This document shows positions 20,199 through 30,785 of a stretch of DNA of 55,000 bases, one piece after another. How positions within the stretch are numbered: position 1 is the first letter of the stretch; every line of letters begins with the position of its first letter. Origin of the DNA: Prorocentrum cordatum (Eukaryota; Sar; Dinophyceae; Prorocentrales; Prorocentraceae); contig CAUYUJ010000869.1 in assembly GCA_963575745.1 (NCBI GenBank), forward strand, positions 1 through 55,000. The letters are read 5' to 3'. The notes under the pieces were generated by a model. It was not told the origin of the DNA. It saw only the letters and a program-made list of their open reading frames with translations, and did not search any database. A program made the position numbers and the translations under genes.

Positions 20199-21371
20199 CT
20201 ACCGGCACACAATCTCGGTCTGTTCGAGCTCCAGGGGTCCCGCAAGGGCGGCCCCAATGTTGGTCTTACCCGCGCCCGCCACGACACGCTCGGCAAGACC
20301 GGCCCAACGTTTCCAGAACTGTCGGCAGGCTCCCCGAATAGTCCCGGAGTTTTCTCCCTGCAGCAGTGGCACCATAACCTGGAAGGACGACGCGTCGTTC
20401 ACAATATTGAGAGCGGGGACCGTATGTGTAGGTCCCTTCCAGCCTGGAATGTTGACCCCGTCTATTCCCACCTGTCTGTTAAATTCCAAAATCCGGTGTC
20501 CCGAGACGGTTCCAGATGGTTTCGGCATTTTGCTTTCGTCGCAGATATCACACCGAAAACTTCGAGCTAGCCGAATGGCCTCATCGCGCCCCCCACCGCG
20601 TCGCAGGATTCGAACCATCTCCCGAGGGGCCGCATGGCCCAGGTTAGCGTGTAGCTTCCGGAGAGCATTTCGGATGTTCTGAGCATTCGCAATGGGGGAA
20701 GGAGGGTTATGCTGGCCCTGTTCGGCCTCGGGATCCTCCAGGCCCGCGGCCAGGCAGCACTGAAACAGTTCGGCCTCTGGCAGCGGCAGGTGCCCGCTTT
20801 GCGAGGCCTCGCGCAGGCTGGCCTCCAGGGGCAGAAGCGGCAGCTCCTGCTCAAAACTCAGAGGAGCGTCCACACGTGCGGCCCAGAACTGCGCCAGGTC
20901 GTCGGTGCCTCGTAAGATCGCTTCACAAAAGTCCGTCGTGTAGAAACCTGCCCACTTACTCATGGAAACACCGTTCGACGTTCTTTCGACGGTCACATGA
21001 TCGTGGTTCCCGGGACAACGTTTACCCAGGCATTGAGCAAGTCGTTGGGACGAAACCAGCAAACGCGTTTGTTTCTTCATAAAATTGGGGCCCCCGGGTT
21101 CTCGTAGACCGCGTGCACACATGTCGGTCGATGCTTCTAGCATCCGTTCTCGTAAGCGCTGCATCTCGGGCATCCTCCACGCAATCGATCGCACGGGGTG
21201 CTCAAACACGGCATCGCATCCGCGATGGAATTGTGCATGTATTTCGCGTATACAGTGCCGTATGCGCGCGCGTGCCTCCCGTGCCATACGCATATGTTCC
21301 GTCATACTGCGCAGTCGGGCGTTCACCGTCGCACAGCCGCCACACCATGTACACGGGGGACAGGCCGCCAA
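20199..21371 (-). CDS. Copia pre-integrase zinc region and integrase core start
   Basis: The HHCC-type motif HANLGHAAPREM ... CDICDESK lies around 20555-20680, followed by the first integrase Asp in VGIDGVNIPG (about 20465) and the strand LNIVNDASSFQVMVPL. Integrase inserts the cDNA copy into the genome. The upstream 230 residues form a Cys/His- and Arg-rich spacer. The frame is lost near 20.3 kb before the remaining two catalytic acidic residues can be read, so the domain is broken. Confidence 0.75.
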   Translation of the reverse strand: MAACPPCTWCGGCATVNARLRSMTEHMRMAREARARIRHCIREIHAQFHRGCDAVFEHPVRSIAWRMPEMQRLRERMLEASTDMCARGLREPGGPNFMKKQTRLLVSSQRLAQCLGKRCPGNHDHVTVERTSNGVSMSKWAGFYTTDFCEAILRGTDDLAQFWAARVDAPLSFEQELPLLPLEASLREASQSGHLPLPEAELFQCCLAAGLEDPEAEQGQHNPPSPIANAQNIRNALRKLHANLGHAAPREMVRILRRGGGRDEAIRLARSFRCDICDESKMPKPSGTVSGHRILEFNRQVGIDGVNIPGWKGPTHTVPALNIVNDASSFQVMVPLLQGENSGTIRGACRQFWKRWAGLAERVVAGAGKTNIGAALAGPLELEQTEIVCR

Positions 21372-21605
21372 CGCCCGGGGTCGGAACCGTTTCAGCTCAC
21401 TGGTGATCTTACGTTGCCGTTCGGTCGGACAGATCGTAGCCCGTCAGTAAATCATAACTGCGCCCCGTTCCACGGTTGGTCTCTTCGGCCCCCTTCAATA
21501 TTCGAGGTAGGGAAAACAATTCCGAAACCCGCCACTGTACTTTCTCATGAGAAACACCTAGAGCTGCCCGAAGATGTTCTTGTAACTGACGTCGGATTTT
21601 GCGTT

Positions 21606-22133
21606 TCAGTACCGAGGTCCCGGGCTCCTCAAAGATCGCCATGGTCCGGGGGTCACCTGGTTCGTCTTCTCCTCCTTGTTCGCCTCCTTCGAGATCTCCT
21701 CCTCCGCGCCCTCCGCGGCCTTTTCCTTCTCCTCCTCCACCGGGCCCGTCGAACTCTCAAGCTCCGTTGTGAGCTCCTTCGGCGACTGCAATTCGTTCTT
21801 GGCCGTCACCGTGCAGACATCCGTGATGCCTGCGACCACTGGCATGATATAGTTGCCAGACTCCGTCTCCTCGAGGTCCACCGTGGCCCCCAAGGCGTCG
21901 AACGAAATTTGATTCGTCGTGAAATCCATGCGGCCCTGGAGGGCCTTCAGCAGCGGCTTGCTCGGCAGGAGCGGAACGTCTCCGCGTGCCACCGCGGCCG
22001 CGATGCAGCCCTGCGCCTGGCCGATCTCGACGGGGATCTTGACCGCCAGACGCGACTCCTCGCGCCTGCTGTTCCCGAACCTGAACACGTTCATCTCCTC
22101 ATAGGACTCCACTCGCTGGCCTCTCGACTCCAA
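21606..22133 (-). CDS. Copia protease-like region
   Basis: MNVFRFGNSRREESRLAVKI, then a glycine-poor beta-rich stretch and GDVPLLPSKPLLKALQGRMD, is typical of the C-terminal half of the retropepsin in copia elements of this type. The catalytic DTG/DSG part should lie just upstream, at the frameshift near 22.14 kb, and I could not see it intact. The C-terminal third is an acidic Glu/Lys linker. Confidence 0.55.
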   Translation of the reverse strand: MESRGQRVESYEEMNVFRFGNSRREESRLAVKIPVEIGQAQGCIAAAVARGDVPLLPSKPLLKALQGRMDFTTNQISFDALGATVDLEETESGNYIMPVVAGITDVCTVTAKNELQSPKELTTELESSTGPVEEEKEKAAEGAEEEISKEANKEEKTNQVTPGPWRSLRSPGPRY

Positions 22134-22139
22134 CAGGGA

Positions 22140-22642
22140 CTACAGCTTCGCCAGCGGGCTCTCCCCGGGAATCCCCCGCCCGGCTCCGCCACGGCACGAC
22201 GAGCCCGCAGTTGCTGCAGCGCGGTGGCAAGGCTGGCGTCGCGCGCTCCGGCTCCTTCCAGGACCGCGAACGCTGCCCCCGCCGCCGCCGTCGACTGCTT
22301 GCCACGCTTGCCGAAACCCTTGCCCTTCTTCTTCGGGCACTCGCGAGACCAGTGACCGATCTGCTTGCAGGCATGGCACCGTGTCTTCCGATTGGCCTCC
22401 TCGAGCTCGCGGCGGAAGGTGATCTGCAGCTTGTCTGCCTCCTGGAAGTTTCGCGTCTTGCGAGCATCGTTGATATCCTCCTGGACCGTCTCCGGCTCGT
22501 ACTGCCACGGCCGTGGGGAGGGAGGAAAGCCATCTTCATCATCCTCTGCTTGGTCAGCCAGGATCGCGCCTGCCTCGACGCGTCGCAGCTTCGGCACCTT
22601 GTAAGTGGGAAACACTAGCTCTGGTCGCCACCTCCATGTCAT
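22140..22642 (-). CDS. Copia Gag C-terminus with CCHC zinc knuckle
   Basis: Contains CHACKQIGHWSREC (C-x2-C-x4-H-x4-C) at about 22337-22379, preceded by a charged helix (TFRRELEEANRK) and followed by basic KKKGKGFGKRGKQ. This is the RNA-binding nucleocapsid module. It is joined to the upstream Gag by a frameshift near 22.62 kb, and the frame is lost again near 22.14 kb where the protease region begins. Confidence 0.75.
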
Positions 22643-23151
22643 CCGCCGTGTACTTCGCCGCCTTCGCCTTCACGATGGCTCGCTGGTCGGGTGTGAACCC
22701 GCGCCGGCGCAGCAGGATCCAAGCCTGTGCCTCCGTCGGGAACTGCACGTTGGCTTTGACGCCGCACTTCTGGAACACCTCCTTGGCCCTGCCCAGCCAG
22801 GCCGCGATGGGTTCTCCTCCCCGTCCCTGAAGTCCCAACACCGCCTCCAAGTGCTCGCCTAGGTTATCTTCCTGTTCTTTCGCAGGCCAGCGCTTCAACA
22901 AGAGGTCTAACAAAACCTGTTCACCATCCTCTACCTCATAGTCTTCAAACTCGAGGTGGTCCACAATCTCCAGCGCTGAACCCTGCAGCAAGGTGTAGAC
23001 AAAAGGCCCTTTCTGTGTGGACTCCAACTTGCGGCACGCCATCGCCGAGCGAACCCACTTGATCCACTTCCGCAGCTCCTGATTGCTGCCTTGTCCGCTA
23101 TCTCCGTGAAAATACCAAAGCCCCTTCGGATCCGTGGACTCTGTCGTCATT
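22625..23151 (-). CDS. Copia Gag, N-terminal part
   Basis: Starting at the ATG at 23151 (MTTESTDPKG) this reads a typical retrotransposon Gag: a helical capsid region with WIKWVRSAMACRK, GSALEIVDHLEFEDYE, LLLKRWPAKE and RRRGFTPDQRAIV. Gag packages element RNA into cytoplasmic particles. The frame breaks near 22.62 kb and continues in the next frame as the Gag C-terminus. Upstream in-frame codons to 23189 are open, so a longer start cannot be excluded. Confidence 0.65.
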
Positions 23152-23190
23152 CTGTGGTCTGTCGTCTGCCGGCGCCTCCCGGCAGGCACC

Positions 23191-23500
23191 GGGCGTCCCT
23201 CCTAGGACGCTGGAGCAACCTGCTCCGCTCGCTACCAATAGGAAAGCCACAGCTTTCCCCTGGCCGACCACATGATGTGCAGAGAAAGAAACATGCAAGG
23301 TTTCGTCTCGTGCCCCGCACTACGAACGATCCCTGATCCAAACAGCAGCGGGGAGAGAACGCATATGAGCAAGGTAAGACATGGTTGCTACAATGCACTG
23401 GTCTGTGGCTCACTGTGACAAAAACATCCTCCTCCCCTCCAACTACGCTTCCCCCTCCGACTCCAACACTTCCCCCCCTCCTCCTCCTCGACCCTCCCCC
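23191..23500. other. Spacer 5' of the copia element
   Basis: No gene or LTR pair was recognised. The sequence becomes C- and T-rich toward 23.45 kb. Confidence 0.4.
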
Positions 23501-23532
23501 CCCCCTCAGCCTCCGATAATCTCAATAATCAT

Positions 23533-23569
<37 letters not shown>

Positions 23570-24617
23570 GCATAATCATTCATCATGCACATCAAAAGTT
23601 TGTTTTTTTTTTTTTTTTTCCCATTTTTTTTTTTTTAACTCATCACACACCATCATCATCATCCTCATCATCATCAGCAGCAGCATCATCATCATCATCA
23701 GCATCATCATCATCATCAATATCATCATCAGTGTCATCAGCCTCAGCATCACCATCATCATCATCAGCAGCATCATCATCAGCATCATCACGATTAGCAT
23801 CATCACAATCATCATCGTCATCACCTTCAGCATTACCATCATCATCGTCATCATCACCAATTTTAGCATCATCATGATCAGCATCATCAGCAGCAGCATC
23901 AGCATCATCATCAACATCATCACCACCACCACCAGCATCAGCATCAGTAGCATCATCAACATCATCATCATCATCATCATCAGTATCATCGTCGTCAGTA
24001 GCATCATCATCATCACCATCAGCAGCAACAGCATCTTCATCCGCATCCTTAGCATCATCATCATCATCATCAGCATCATCATCAGCATCATCAGCCGCGA
24101 CAACATCCTCACCATTCTCAGAATAATCATCATCTGCAGCACCATCATAACACCCTCATCATCATCATTATCATCAGCATCATCATCATCATCACCATAC
24201 GTGCCATATTCAGCATGGTCATCATTATCGTCATTACCATCGCCATCATCTCCGTCTTCGTCATCGTGGTCATCATCAGCAGCATCAGCTCACCATCATA
24301 CCCATCATCATCATGATCATCAGCAGCAGCATCATCATCGTCCCTCCTGCTCCCCTTTCTCGGCGTACTCTTTCTCCACCCCCGCCTCCTTTCTCCTTCT
24401 GTCCTCGCCTGTTTCTGTCGCTCGATGTCCCCCCCCTTATCCTCCTTGTCCTCAGCATTCTCATCACCATCACCATCATTATCATCAGCAGCATCATCGT
24501 CATCATCACCAGCATCGTCATAATCATCATCACCACCACCATCATCATCATCATCATCATCACCCGCATCACTACCCTCATCATCCTCATAAGCATAATC
24601 ATCACCATCATTATCAA

Positions 24618-24650
<33 letters not shown>

Positions 24651-24824
24651 TATCCTCATCCTCATCCTCATCCTCATCCTCCTCATGATCATGATCATCA
24701 TCATGCTCACGATTGTGATCATGATCATGGTCATTATCCTCATCATCATCATCACCGCCATCACCATCACCACCACCACGACCACCACCACCACCACCAC
24801 CACCACCACCACCACCACCACTAC

Positions 24825-24913
<89 letters not shown>

Positions 24914-24915
24914 AC
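23500..24915. repeat. ATC/TCA trinucleotide microsatellite sea
   Basis: About 1.4 kb dominated by TCATCA with AGC, ACC and GTC variants and two poly-T runs (about 23600-23640), ending in a pure (ATC)n tract (about 24825-24915). Poly-Ile, poly-His, poly-Met and poly-Ser frames are artefacts. Confidence 0.97.
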
Positions 24916-25039
24916 TTGGGCCCTCTGAGGCTAGGGCGGGCCGCTCCCGCTGGCCGAAAACTTCTGCGAGGCGGGGGAGCGTCGCCTCGCCAGGGCGCGA
25001 AAGCGATCGGCACGCCGGGGCCCCCTGGCCTCCCCGCCT

Positions 25040-25052
25040 CTCCTCCCCTCCT

Positions 25053-25088
<36 letters not shown>

Positions 25089-25112
25089 TCTCCTCCTCCT
25101 CCTCCCTCATGC
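25040..25112. repeat. (CTCCTG)/(CTC)n microsatellite
   Basis: CTCCTGCTCCTG hexamer repeat flanked by CTC runs. Confidence 0.9.
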
Positions 25113-25214
25113 TTGTTCCTTGTACAAAACTCCCCCCTGTCGCACCCGCGGACGTGTCGGAAGGGCATACAAGGCTTTTTGCCTGATGCTTTCTCACCGC
25201 TGATGATCCTGAAG

Positions 25215-25400
25215 CCTGGCATTCGCACCAGTTTCACAAACGAAAGGCGGGTTGTTTTCAACATGTGGCCGTCACCTTAGCGCCGCGCACATTCGTCCAA
25301 AAAACTGCAACAGTTTCACGAATGGAGGGCGGGTGTTTTGAAAATGCGGTTCTCGCCTTAGCGCCGCGCACATCCGTCTGAAACGTTTCAAGGATTCGCA
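25215..25400. repeat. Two-copy 81-bp repeat
   Basis: CCTTAGCGCCGCGCACAT with the same flanks occurs at 25275 and 25356; the preceding GGCGGGT-G-TTTT text is also duplicated. Confidence 0.75.
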
Positions 25401-26048
25401 CGATTGAAATCCCACGTGTGGTGTTCTGGAACGAATGATGACAATCACGACGCAACAATCACGTTGATGTGCGGTGTTCAAGCCCCAGGAGTGTTCTGGC
25501 ACGGTTTAGGGCTGTCCGGACGCAGCTGCGACGTTGATCCGCAGTTTAAGTCCCAAGATGGGTGTTTAGGCACAGATGAAGATTCCCAAACGGTTACGCC
25601 TTAAGGGGGCACTTCCCGCGATGAAAACGAATTCGCGCAGGGATCTATAAAGAGGGAATTTGGTGGGACGGGTTATTGCCAGCTCGTTGTTCCGTCTTGT
25701 GTTTACACTGATCCTCCTCTTCCCCCTCCTCCTCTTCCTCCTCCTCCCTCTCTCTCTCTCTCTTTCTCTTTTTCTCTCGTCGCCATGTAGTCTTTCCCTG
25801 AGAATCGGGGTAAGATGACAAAAGAATTCAGATCTCATGTTCACTCTGCTCAGGGAGACCGGAGGCGGGATGAGACATCGATAAGACGGATATCCGTCAA
25901 GCTAAACCGCTCTATCAGGAATAGGAAGGGAGGAGGAAGGCCGAGGACGGACGACGACGAATCGCCCGCGCGCCCAGCGCGCTCCTTTTCTCTCCTGCCA
26001 GCCGAGGTCGGCTGGTTTGAGCAGTTATACAGCTGCAGAAACGCAGTT
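25401..26048. other. Unassigned spacer with TC microsatellite
   Basis: No gene is recognised. A CTC/CT-rich tract lies at about 25705-25780. The minus-strand coding unit to the right ends at about 26049. Confidence 0.5.
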
Positions 26049-26246
26049 TCAGTTCACGCGGACAGTTCGTTGCATGCAAGCTAAGTTCAAATTGAGTATG
26101 AGGCGGAGAGGAGCATATTCACTCCCCCCGCGGCGGGCCGCGTAGAGCCCATCCAGCCACAGCGCCCCCGGCCTGTACATTTGCACAACCACCGGAGCCA
26201 ACCCGAAAAAGCTTTTACGGCTCAACGGTGGCTGCCAGGGGGCCAA
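26049..26246 (-). pseudogene. Possible shifted C-terminal tail of the 997-codon frame
   Basis: Reads VVVQMYRPGALWLDGLYAAR and PLRLILNLNLACMQRTVRVN before a TGA. It overlaps the end of the orphan frame in another register and looks more protein-like than the latter's own continuation. Weak support. Confidence 0.3.
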
Positions 26247-29215
26247 GGGCCGAAAAGGCTCCGTTTCCCACCACGGTTATAAATAGTTTCTCCCCGCTGG
26301 ACCGGCTTGGCCGACCAGTAGAGAGGTCCGCGCCCAGCACGCTTAGCGTGCGGGTAAAGTGTTTGTTGTGCGCATGCCGCAGGCGGAGTCACGCGGGCCG
26401 CGCTCAGTTGAGCTCCCTCCACGGATTCCACGAACTCTCTCGCCGGGGCGGCGCCGGAGGCGGCGGGTTTGAAGTCGCCGATCCTCCCGTCTGTACGTCC
26501 ATAGCACGAGGCGTGCGAGATCGCCCTCTCTCTCTCTCTGTCAGCATTTCCAACCTGTGCCGCCTCTCTTGGCGGGAAATGATGATCCTGCTCCCACTTT
26601 GACAGCCGGGTCCAGTAAGGCAAATTGTACCACTCATCGTTAGTAAGCCACGTGATCCTGTTCCGATGGAGGTGATATCCCACAAGGATTCCGTTCACGT
26701 GGGTCGGGTAGGACTGGTCGGGGTCGTGCGCGGAGCCGTGTCCTGCGGCGCTGCTGGCAGCATCCGAGGCAGCGCCTGCGGCAGCGTCCGCCGCCGCGGG
26801 CAGCGCAAGGCCGGCGGCATCATCGGCGGCCGCAGCAGAGGCATCATCCATGGCTGCATCGCGCGCGCGTCGCGAATCCGACCGATCCCTCGCGTTGGGA
26901 TATTGTAAGTTAGCGTCTCTGGTCGGCGCGGCTGAGCCGGCGACAGAACGTGGGGAACCAGTAGCCCCCTCAGACGCCTGAGCATCTGAGATGCCAGGTC
27001 GAAGAGACGGCGTGCGAGATAAAGGTCTTGCCTTTGGTCCAGCAGGCAGACGTGGCCCCGCGATCTCGGCTTCGCCGTCGTGCTCAGGGTCATTATCCCT
27101 ACCGTTCATAAATTGCAATATGTTTCTGGCAGCAGTTGCTGCAGCGACACCGTATAGACCGCATGCAGTGCGGAACGGACCATCTTCCTTGTCCTGAAGA
27201 TCGGTACCGGGGTCAGGATACTTATCCTGTAGCCAAGTTATGGCCTCTTGTATTATAGCACCGTGGCGACGGACGTCATTCTGCACTTTCCTGCCCATCT
27301 TGCGGGCCCATGTTTCTATGATGTCGTCTGTCTCAACAGCCGCCCGAATTCGGCAGTCCAAGGCGTATGCGTCGGTTCGTTTCTTTGATTCAGTATCATT
27401 CGTGCTCATCCTTTCGGGGCGAATGATTCGCCCCGTGTAACCAATAAAGTGGTCCTCCGATATAAAATAACTGATTATCTCACGAATAATTGCGAAAATC
27501 ATTATGGGTCGAAGGCCCAGTTCCATGTTTTGTGTTGTTACTAACCAATTTTCGTCCACTATTTTCTTGATGATCGCCGGGATTGCGTAGTCCGTCATTC
27601 CAATCAGGTTAACCCTGCCGGGCGTATTAGGGTTTGTTCCCGTGTGTTCAATTATAGTATGAGCGGCAACCTCTCGAACTTCGTACCCGAACAATCTTAT
27701 TCTAATTAGACGGTCCTCATGATGAAAGTATACGTGTCCATCAGGTGTACCAAGTGTGAGGAATCCGTCAGTTATCGACGCAGCCTTAGGCCCGCTGATC
27801 ACTTTGAGGTCCAGATCCATTTGCGTCAGTTCACGTGCCCTCGCGGCTGAGCTGGAGGCATGTCGCAACACGGGAACTATGAGACGATGGTCTCGACACA
27901 TGCCGACCCGTCTTGCAACGGAGTGAGAACTGCGAGTCGGTCGCGCTCTAAAGTTGTTCTCCCAGACGACCGGTAACCTCGCAGGAGGGTTGTCGTAGTT
28001 GGCGTTGTTTCCAGCACCTTCAGGAAATACGCCAAACCATGACATGTCAAAATTTATGGCATCATCTACTGTGGCAAGCGTGGGAACAAAGAGGTTTGCT
28101 CTCCTCATGTTGTTGAACCATTGTGCCCAGCCAATCCTAGGTGTGATCAAGTCATCTGGTTCATCAGGCCATTGAAATGCTAGTAGTGCTGGGCAGGATC
28201 TGGGGCGAGCGTACTGATCAAAACCTGTCGCCCATAATTTCGGCCACCATTTGTTGATAGACGGGGTTCGCCTGTGTGCATTTCTGGCCGAGTATTCTAG
28301 CCACGATATAAATCTCTTGACCAAAGGCCTTAAGTATTCAAAGAAAGGGGCATGTCGCGCCGGAGGCTGAGCCTCGGCGTTCTCTGGGATCCAAGCTGGA
28401 AAGTTTCCCTGCTGGCTGTTGCCAAATATTGCGCCAGCAGCCGCCATTGTGGCAAAGCTGGTTTCCCATTTTCGCTCCTGCTGACTGTTGTTGGCGACGT
28501 TTTTCGCAACGTTAGCAGAAGCTCTCCCTTGTCTCCTTATCCGCGCCTCCATATATACGCGACGATCCCATGACAGAGATCCTTCGTCCTCCACAATTAT
28601 GCAAATTCCATGTGCCGCAAGGGATTGCGGAATAGTTTTGTACTTCCATGTCTGGGTCATGTAATCATGTGAGACCCTATACTTATATCGGATTGGGCAA
28701 CTACAGACGGGACAGTCGGCAAAACCCGTCCTCACCCAGTGGTAACGGAAGCAAAGGAATCTCCCATCGTCATCCCATGGGGTAGATATAATTCGATCTT
28801 GAGTCGAAGTGTCCAATCTTGGTTCATGGTCCCAATTAATAATCAGTCTCTCGTCTGTATTAACCCGAACAATAATCGACGCGCCGTCGAAAGTGACCTC
28901 GCACGAAGATAATTCGCGGTTAAAGAGTACCGTCCAGCGCATCTGATTCATCTGCCTCACGAGCGAGACGGCTTTGTCGATGTCGGTGAACCTCGGTACC
29001 TCCCGGGACACCAATGTCCCGTCTGGGCATACTCTGTACGAGAAGCGGGTGAGTACTCTGCCGGTGAAAACGAAGATAATATCCCATTGTTCATGATGCT
29101 TGAAGTTGGGGAGACATGGCCAGAGATGGCGTATGTCCTCCACGCTCAAGGTACCCACCTTTGGCGGCTCCCCATCCTGAGCCTGATTACCCATAGGTGC
29201 TCCTGTTTTTCCCAA
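26222..29215 (-). CDS. Orphan 997-codon open frame
   Basis: The longest uninterrupted unknown frame. The first ATG is at 29194 (MGNQAQDGEPPK); the TTG at 29215 lies inside the TIR element's end. The first ~700 residues look folded: HLWPCLPNFKHHEQWDIIFV, FADCPVCSCPIRYKYRVSHD (a C-x2-C-x-C metal-site candidate), KLWATGFDQYARPRSCPALL, FVPTLATVDDAINFDMSWFG and ELGLRPIMIFAIIREIISYF. Then come an acidic or Ala-rich linker with a GSA palindromic tag (26930), Asp/Ala runs, and a C-terminal block (NGILVGYHLHRNRITWLTND, WYNLPYWTRLSKWEQDH). The TGA at 26222 may be premature: sense-like text continues in another frame to 26049. No family, signal peptide or clear membrane segment recognised. Confidence 0.6.
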   Translation of the reverse strand: MGKTGAPMGNQAQDGEPPKVGTLSVEDIRHLWPCLPNFKHHEQWDIIFVFTGRVLTRFSYRVCPDGTLVSREVPRFTDIDKAVSLVRQMNQMRWTVLFNRELSSCEVTFDGASIIVRVNTDERLIINWDHEPRLDTSTQDRIISTPWDDDGRFLCFRYHWVRTGFADCPVCSCPIRYKYRVSHDYMTQTWKYKTIPQSLAAHGICIIVEDEGSLSWDRRVYMEARIRRQGRASANVAKNVANNSQQERKWETSFATMAAAGAIFGNSQQGNFPAWIPENAEAQPPARHAPFFEYLRPLVKRFISWLEYSARNAHRRTPSINKWWPKLWATGFDQYARPRSCPALLAFQWPDEPDDLITPRIGWAQWFNNMRRANLFVPTLATVDDAINFDMSWFGVFPEGAGNNANYDNPPARLPVVWENNFRARPTRSSHSVARRVGMCRDHRLIVPVLRHASSSAARARELTQMDLDLKVISGPKAASITDGFLTLGTPDGHVYFHHEDRLIRIRLFGYEVREVAAHTIIEHTGTNPNTPGRVNLIGMTDYAIPAIIKKIVDENWLVTTQNMELGLRPIMIFAIIREIISYFISEDHFIGYTGRIIRPERMSTNDTESKKRTDAYALDCRIRAAVETDDIIETWARKMGRKVQNDVRRHGAIIQEAITWLQDKYPDPGTDLQDKEDGPFRTACGLYGVAAATAARNILQFMNGRDNDPEHDGEAEIAGPRLPAGPKARPLSRTPSLRPGISDAQASEGATGSPRSVAGSAAPTRDANLQYPNARDRSDSRRARDAAMDDASAAAADDAAGLALPAAADAAAGAASDAASSAAGHGSAHDPDQSYPTHVNGILVGYHLHRNRITWLTNDEWYNLPYWTRLSKWEQDHHFPPREAAQVGNADRERERAISHASCYGRTDGRIGDFKPAASGAAPAREFVESVEGAQLSAARVTPPAACAQQTLYPHAKRAGRGPLYWSAKPVQRGETIYNRGGKRSLFGPWPPGSHR

Positions 29216-30785
29216 CCATCCTGTGGTGTTGGGTCCTCGTTTTGAAGAGACAGCGCCCCGCGTTCACTCCTCCTCCCGCTGCCCCCTCCCTCCTGCCATC
29301 ATCATCATCATCACCATCATCATCAGCAGCATCATCATCATCGTCATCATCATCATCAGCATCATCAACCCCTCACACGTTTCGTGGCCCCATTGGGAGC
29401 TCCAGCGAAGGCCCCAGTGGCTGCGCCCCCATGCGCCCGCCGCACCCATTTCGGCACACCCCTCACACGTTTCGTGGCCCCATAGGGAGCTCCAGCGAAG
29501 GCCCCAGCGGCTGCGCCCCCATGCGCCCGCCGCACCCATTTCGGCACACCCCTCACACGTTTCGTGGCCCCATAGGGAGCTCCAGCGAAGGCCCCAGTGG
29601 CTGCTCCCATGCGCCCGCCGCACCCATGTCGGCACACCCCTCACACGTTTCGTGGCCCCATAGGGAGCTCCAGCGAAGGCCCCAGTGGCTGCGCTCCCCA
29701 TGCGCCCCGCCGCACCCATTTCGGCACACCCCTCACACGTTTCGTGGCCCCATAGGGAGCTCCAGCGAAGGCCCCAGTGGCTGCGCTCCCATGCGCCCGC
29801 CGCACCATTTCGGCACACCCTCACACGTTTCGTGGCCCATGGGGAGCTCCAGCGAAGGCCCCAGTGGCTGCGCTCCCATGCGCCCACCGCACCCATTTCG
29901 GCACACCCCTCACACGTTTCGTGGCCCCATAGGGAGCTCCAGCGAAGGCCCCAGTGGCTGCGCCCCCATGCGCCCACCGCACCCATTTCGGCACACCCCT
30001 CACACGTTTCGCCCCATAGGGAGCTCCAGCGAAGGCCCCAGCGGCTGCGCTTCGCATTTCGGCACTCCCCTCACACGCTTCGTGGCCCCATAGGGAGCTC
30101 CAGCGAAGGCCCCAGTGGCTGCGCTCCCATTTGCGCCCGCCGCCCCATGTCGGCACACCCCTCACACGTTTCGTGGCCCCATAGGGAGCTCCACCGAAGG
30201 CCCCAGTGGCTGCGCCCCATGCGCCCGCCGCACCCATTCGGCACACCCCTCACACGTTTCGTGGCCCCATAGGGAGCTCCACCGAACGCCGCAGTGGCTG
30301 CGCTCGCATGCGGCTTCCACCGCCCCATTTCGGCACACCCCTCACACGTTTCGTGGCCCCATAGGGAGCTCCAGCGAAGGCCCCAGCATGCGCCCCCACA
30401 CCCATTTCGGCACACCCCTCACACGTTTCGTGGCCCCATAGGGAGCTCCACCGAAGGCCCAGCGGCTGCGCTCCCATGCGCCCGCCGCACCCATGTCGGC
30501 ACACCCATCACACGTTTCGTCGTGGCCCCATAGGGAGCTCCAGCGAAGGCCCCAGTGGCTGCGCTCCCATGCGCCCACCGCACCCATTTCGGCACACCCC
30601 TCACACGTTTCGTGGCCCCATAGGGAGCTCCAGCGAAGGCCCCAGTGGCTGCGCTCCCATGCGCCCGCCGCACCCATTTCGGCACCCCCCTCGCACGTTT
30701 CGTGGCCCCATAGGGAGCGCCATCGAAGAAGATATTCACAATTGCGGCACTCGCAACTGCATCTGGTTGGGTCCTTCGCCAGGAT
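29206..30785 (-). mobile_element. TIR element filled with ~90-bp tandem repeats, copy 1
   Basis: On the minus strand it runs from GCGAAGGACCCAACCA to ATGGTTGGG. The outer words CCCAACCA and TGGTTGGG are inverted partners. Inside are about fifteen ~90-bp units (TATGGGGCCACGAAACGTGT, GCCACTGGGGCCTTCG). A shared 3' module (GGGGGCAGCGGGAGGAG, TTCAAAACGAGGACCCAACA) precedes the right end. The same two ends and module are found at 52.53-53.16 kb on the plus strand. It separates two minus-strand coding segments. No TSD is clear. Confidence 0.75.

Larger units (their letters stand above)
17378..23190 (-). mobile_element. Decayed Ty1/copia retrotransposon
   Basis: Read on the minus strand, the order is Gag, CCHC knuckle, protease region, HHCC-type pre-integrase, integrase, reverse transcriptase, RNase H. 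Integrase before RT defines Ty1/copia (Pseudoviridae-like) elements. Each domain is recognisable, but the frame changes near 22.62, 22.14, 21.5, 20.3, 18.95 and 17.5 kb, so no functional polyprotein remains. LTRs were not identified on either side. None of the short hairpin tags found in the other two large elements was seen here. Confidence 0.85.

Noticed and set aside
25640-25655. TATA-like TCTATAAAGAG as a promoter
   Set aside because: No gene with a fitting start lies downstream, and dinoflagellates generally lack classical TATA promoters. A chance match is likely.
29264-30533. Long repetitive proteins on both strands (e.g. GAPYGATKRVRG repeats)
   Set aside because: Products of the ~90-bp tandem repeats inside a TIR element; no independent coding evidence.
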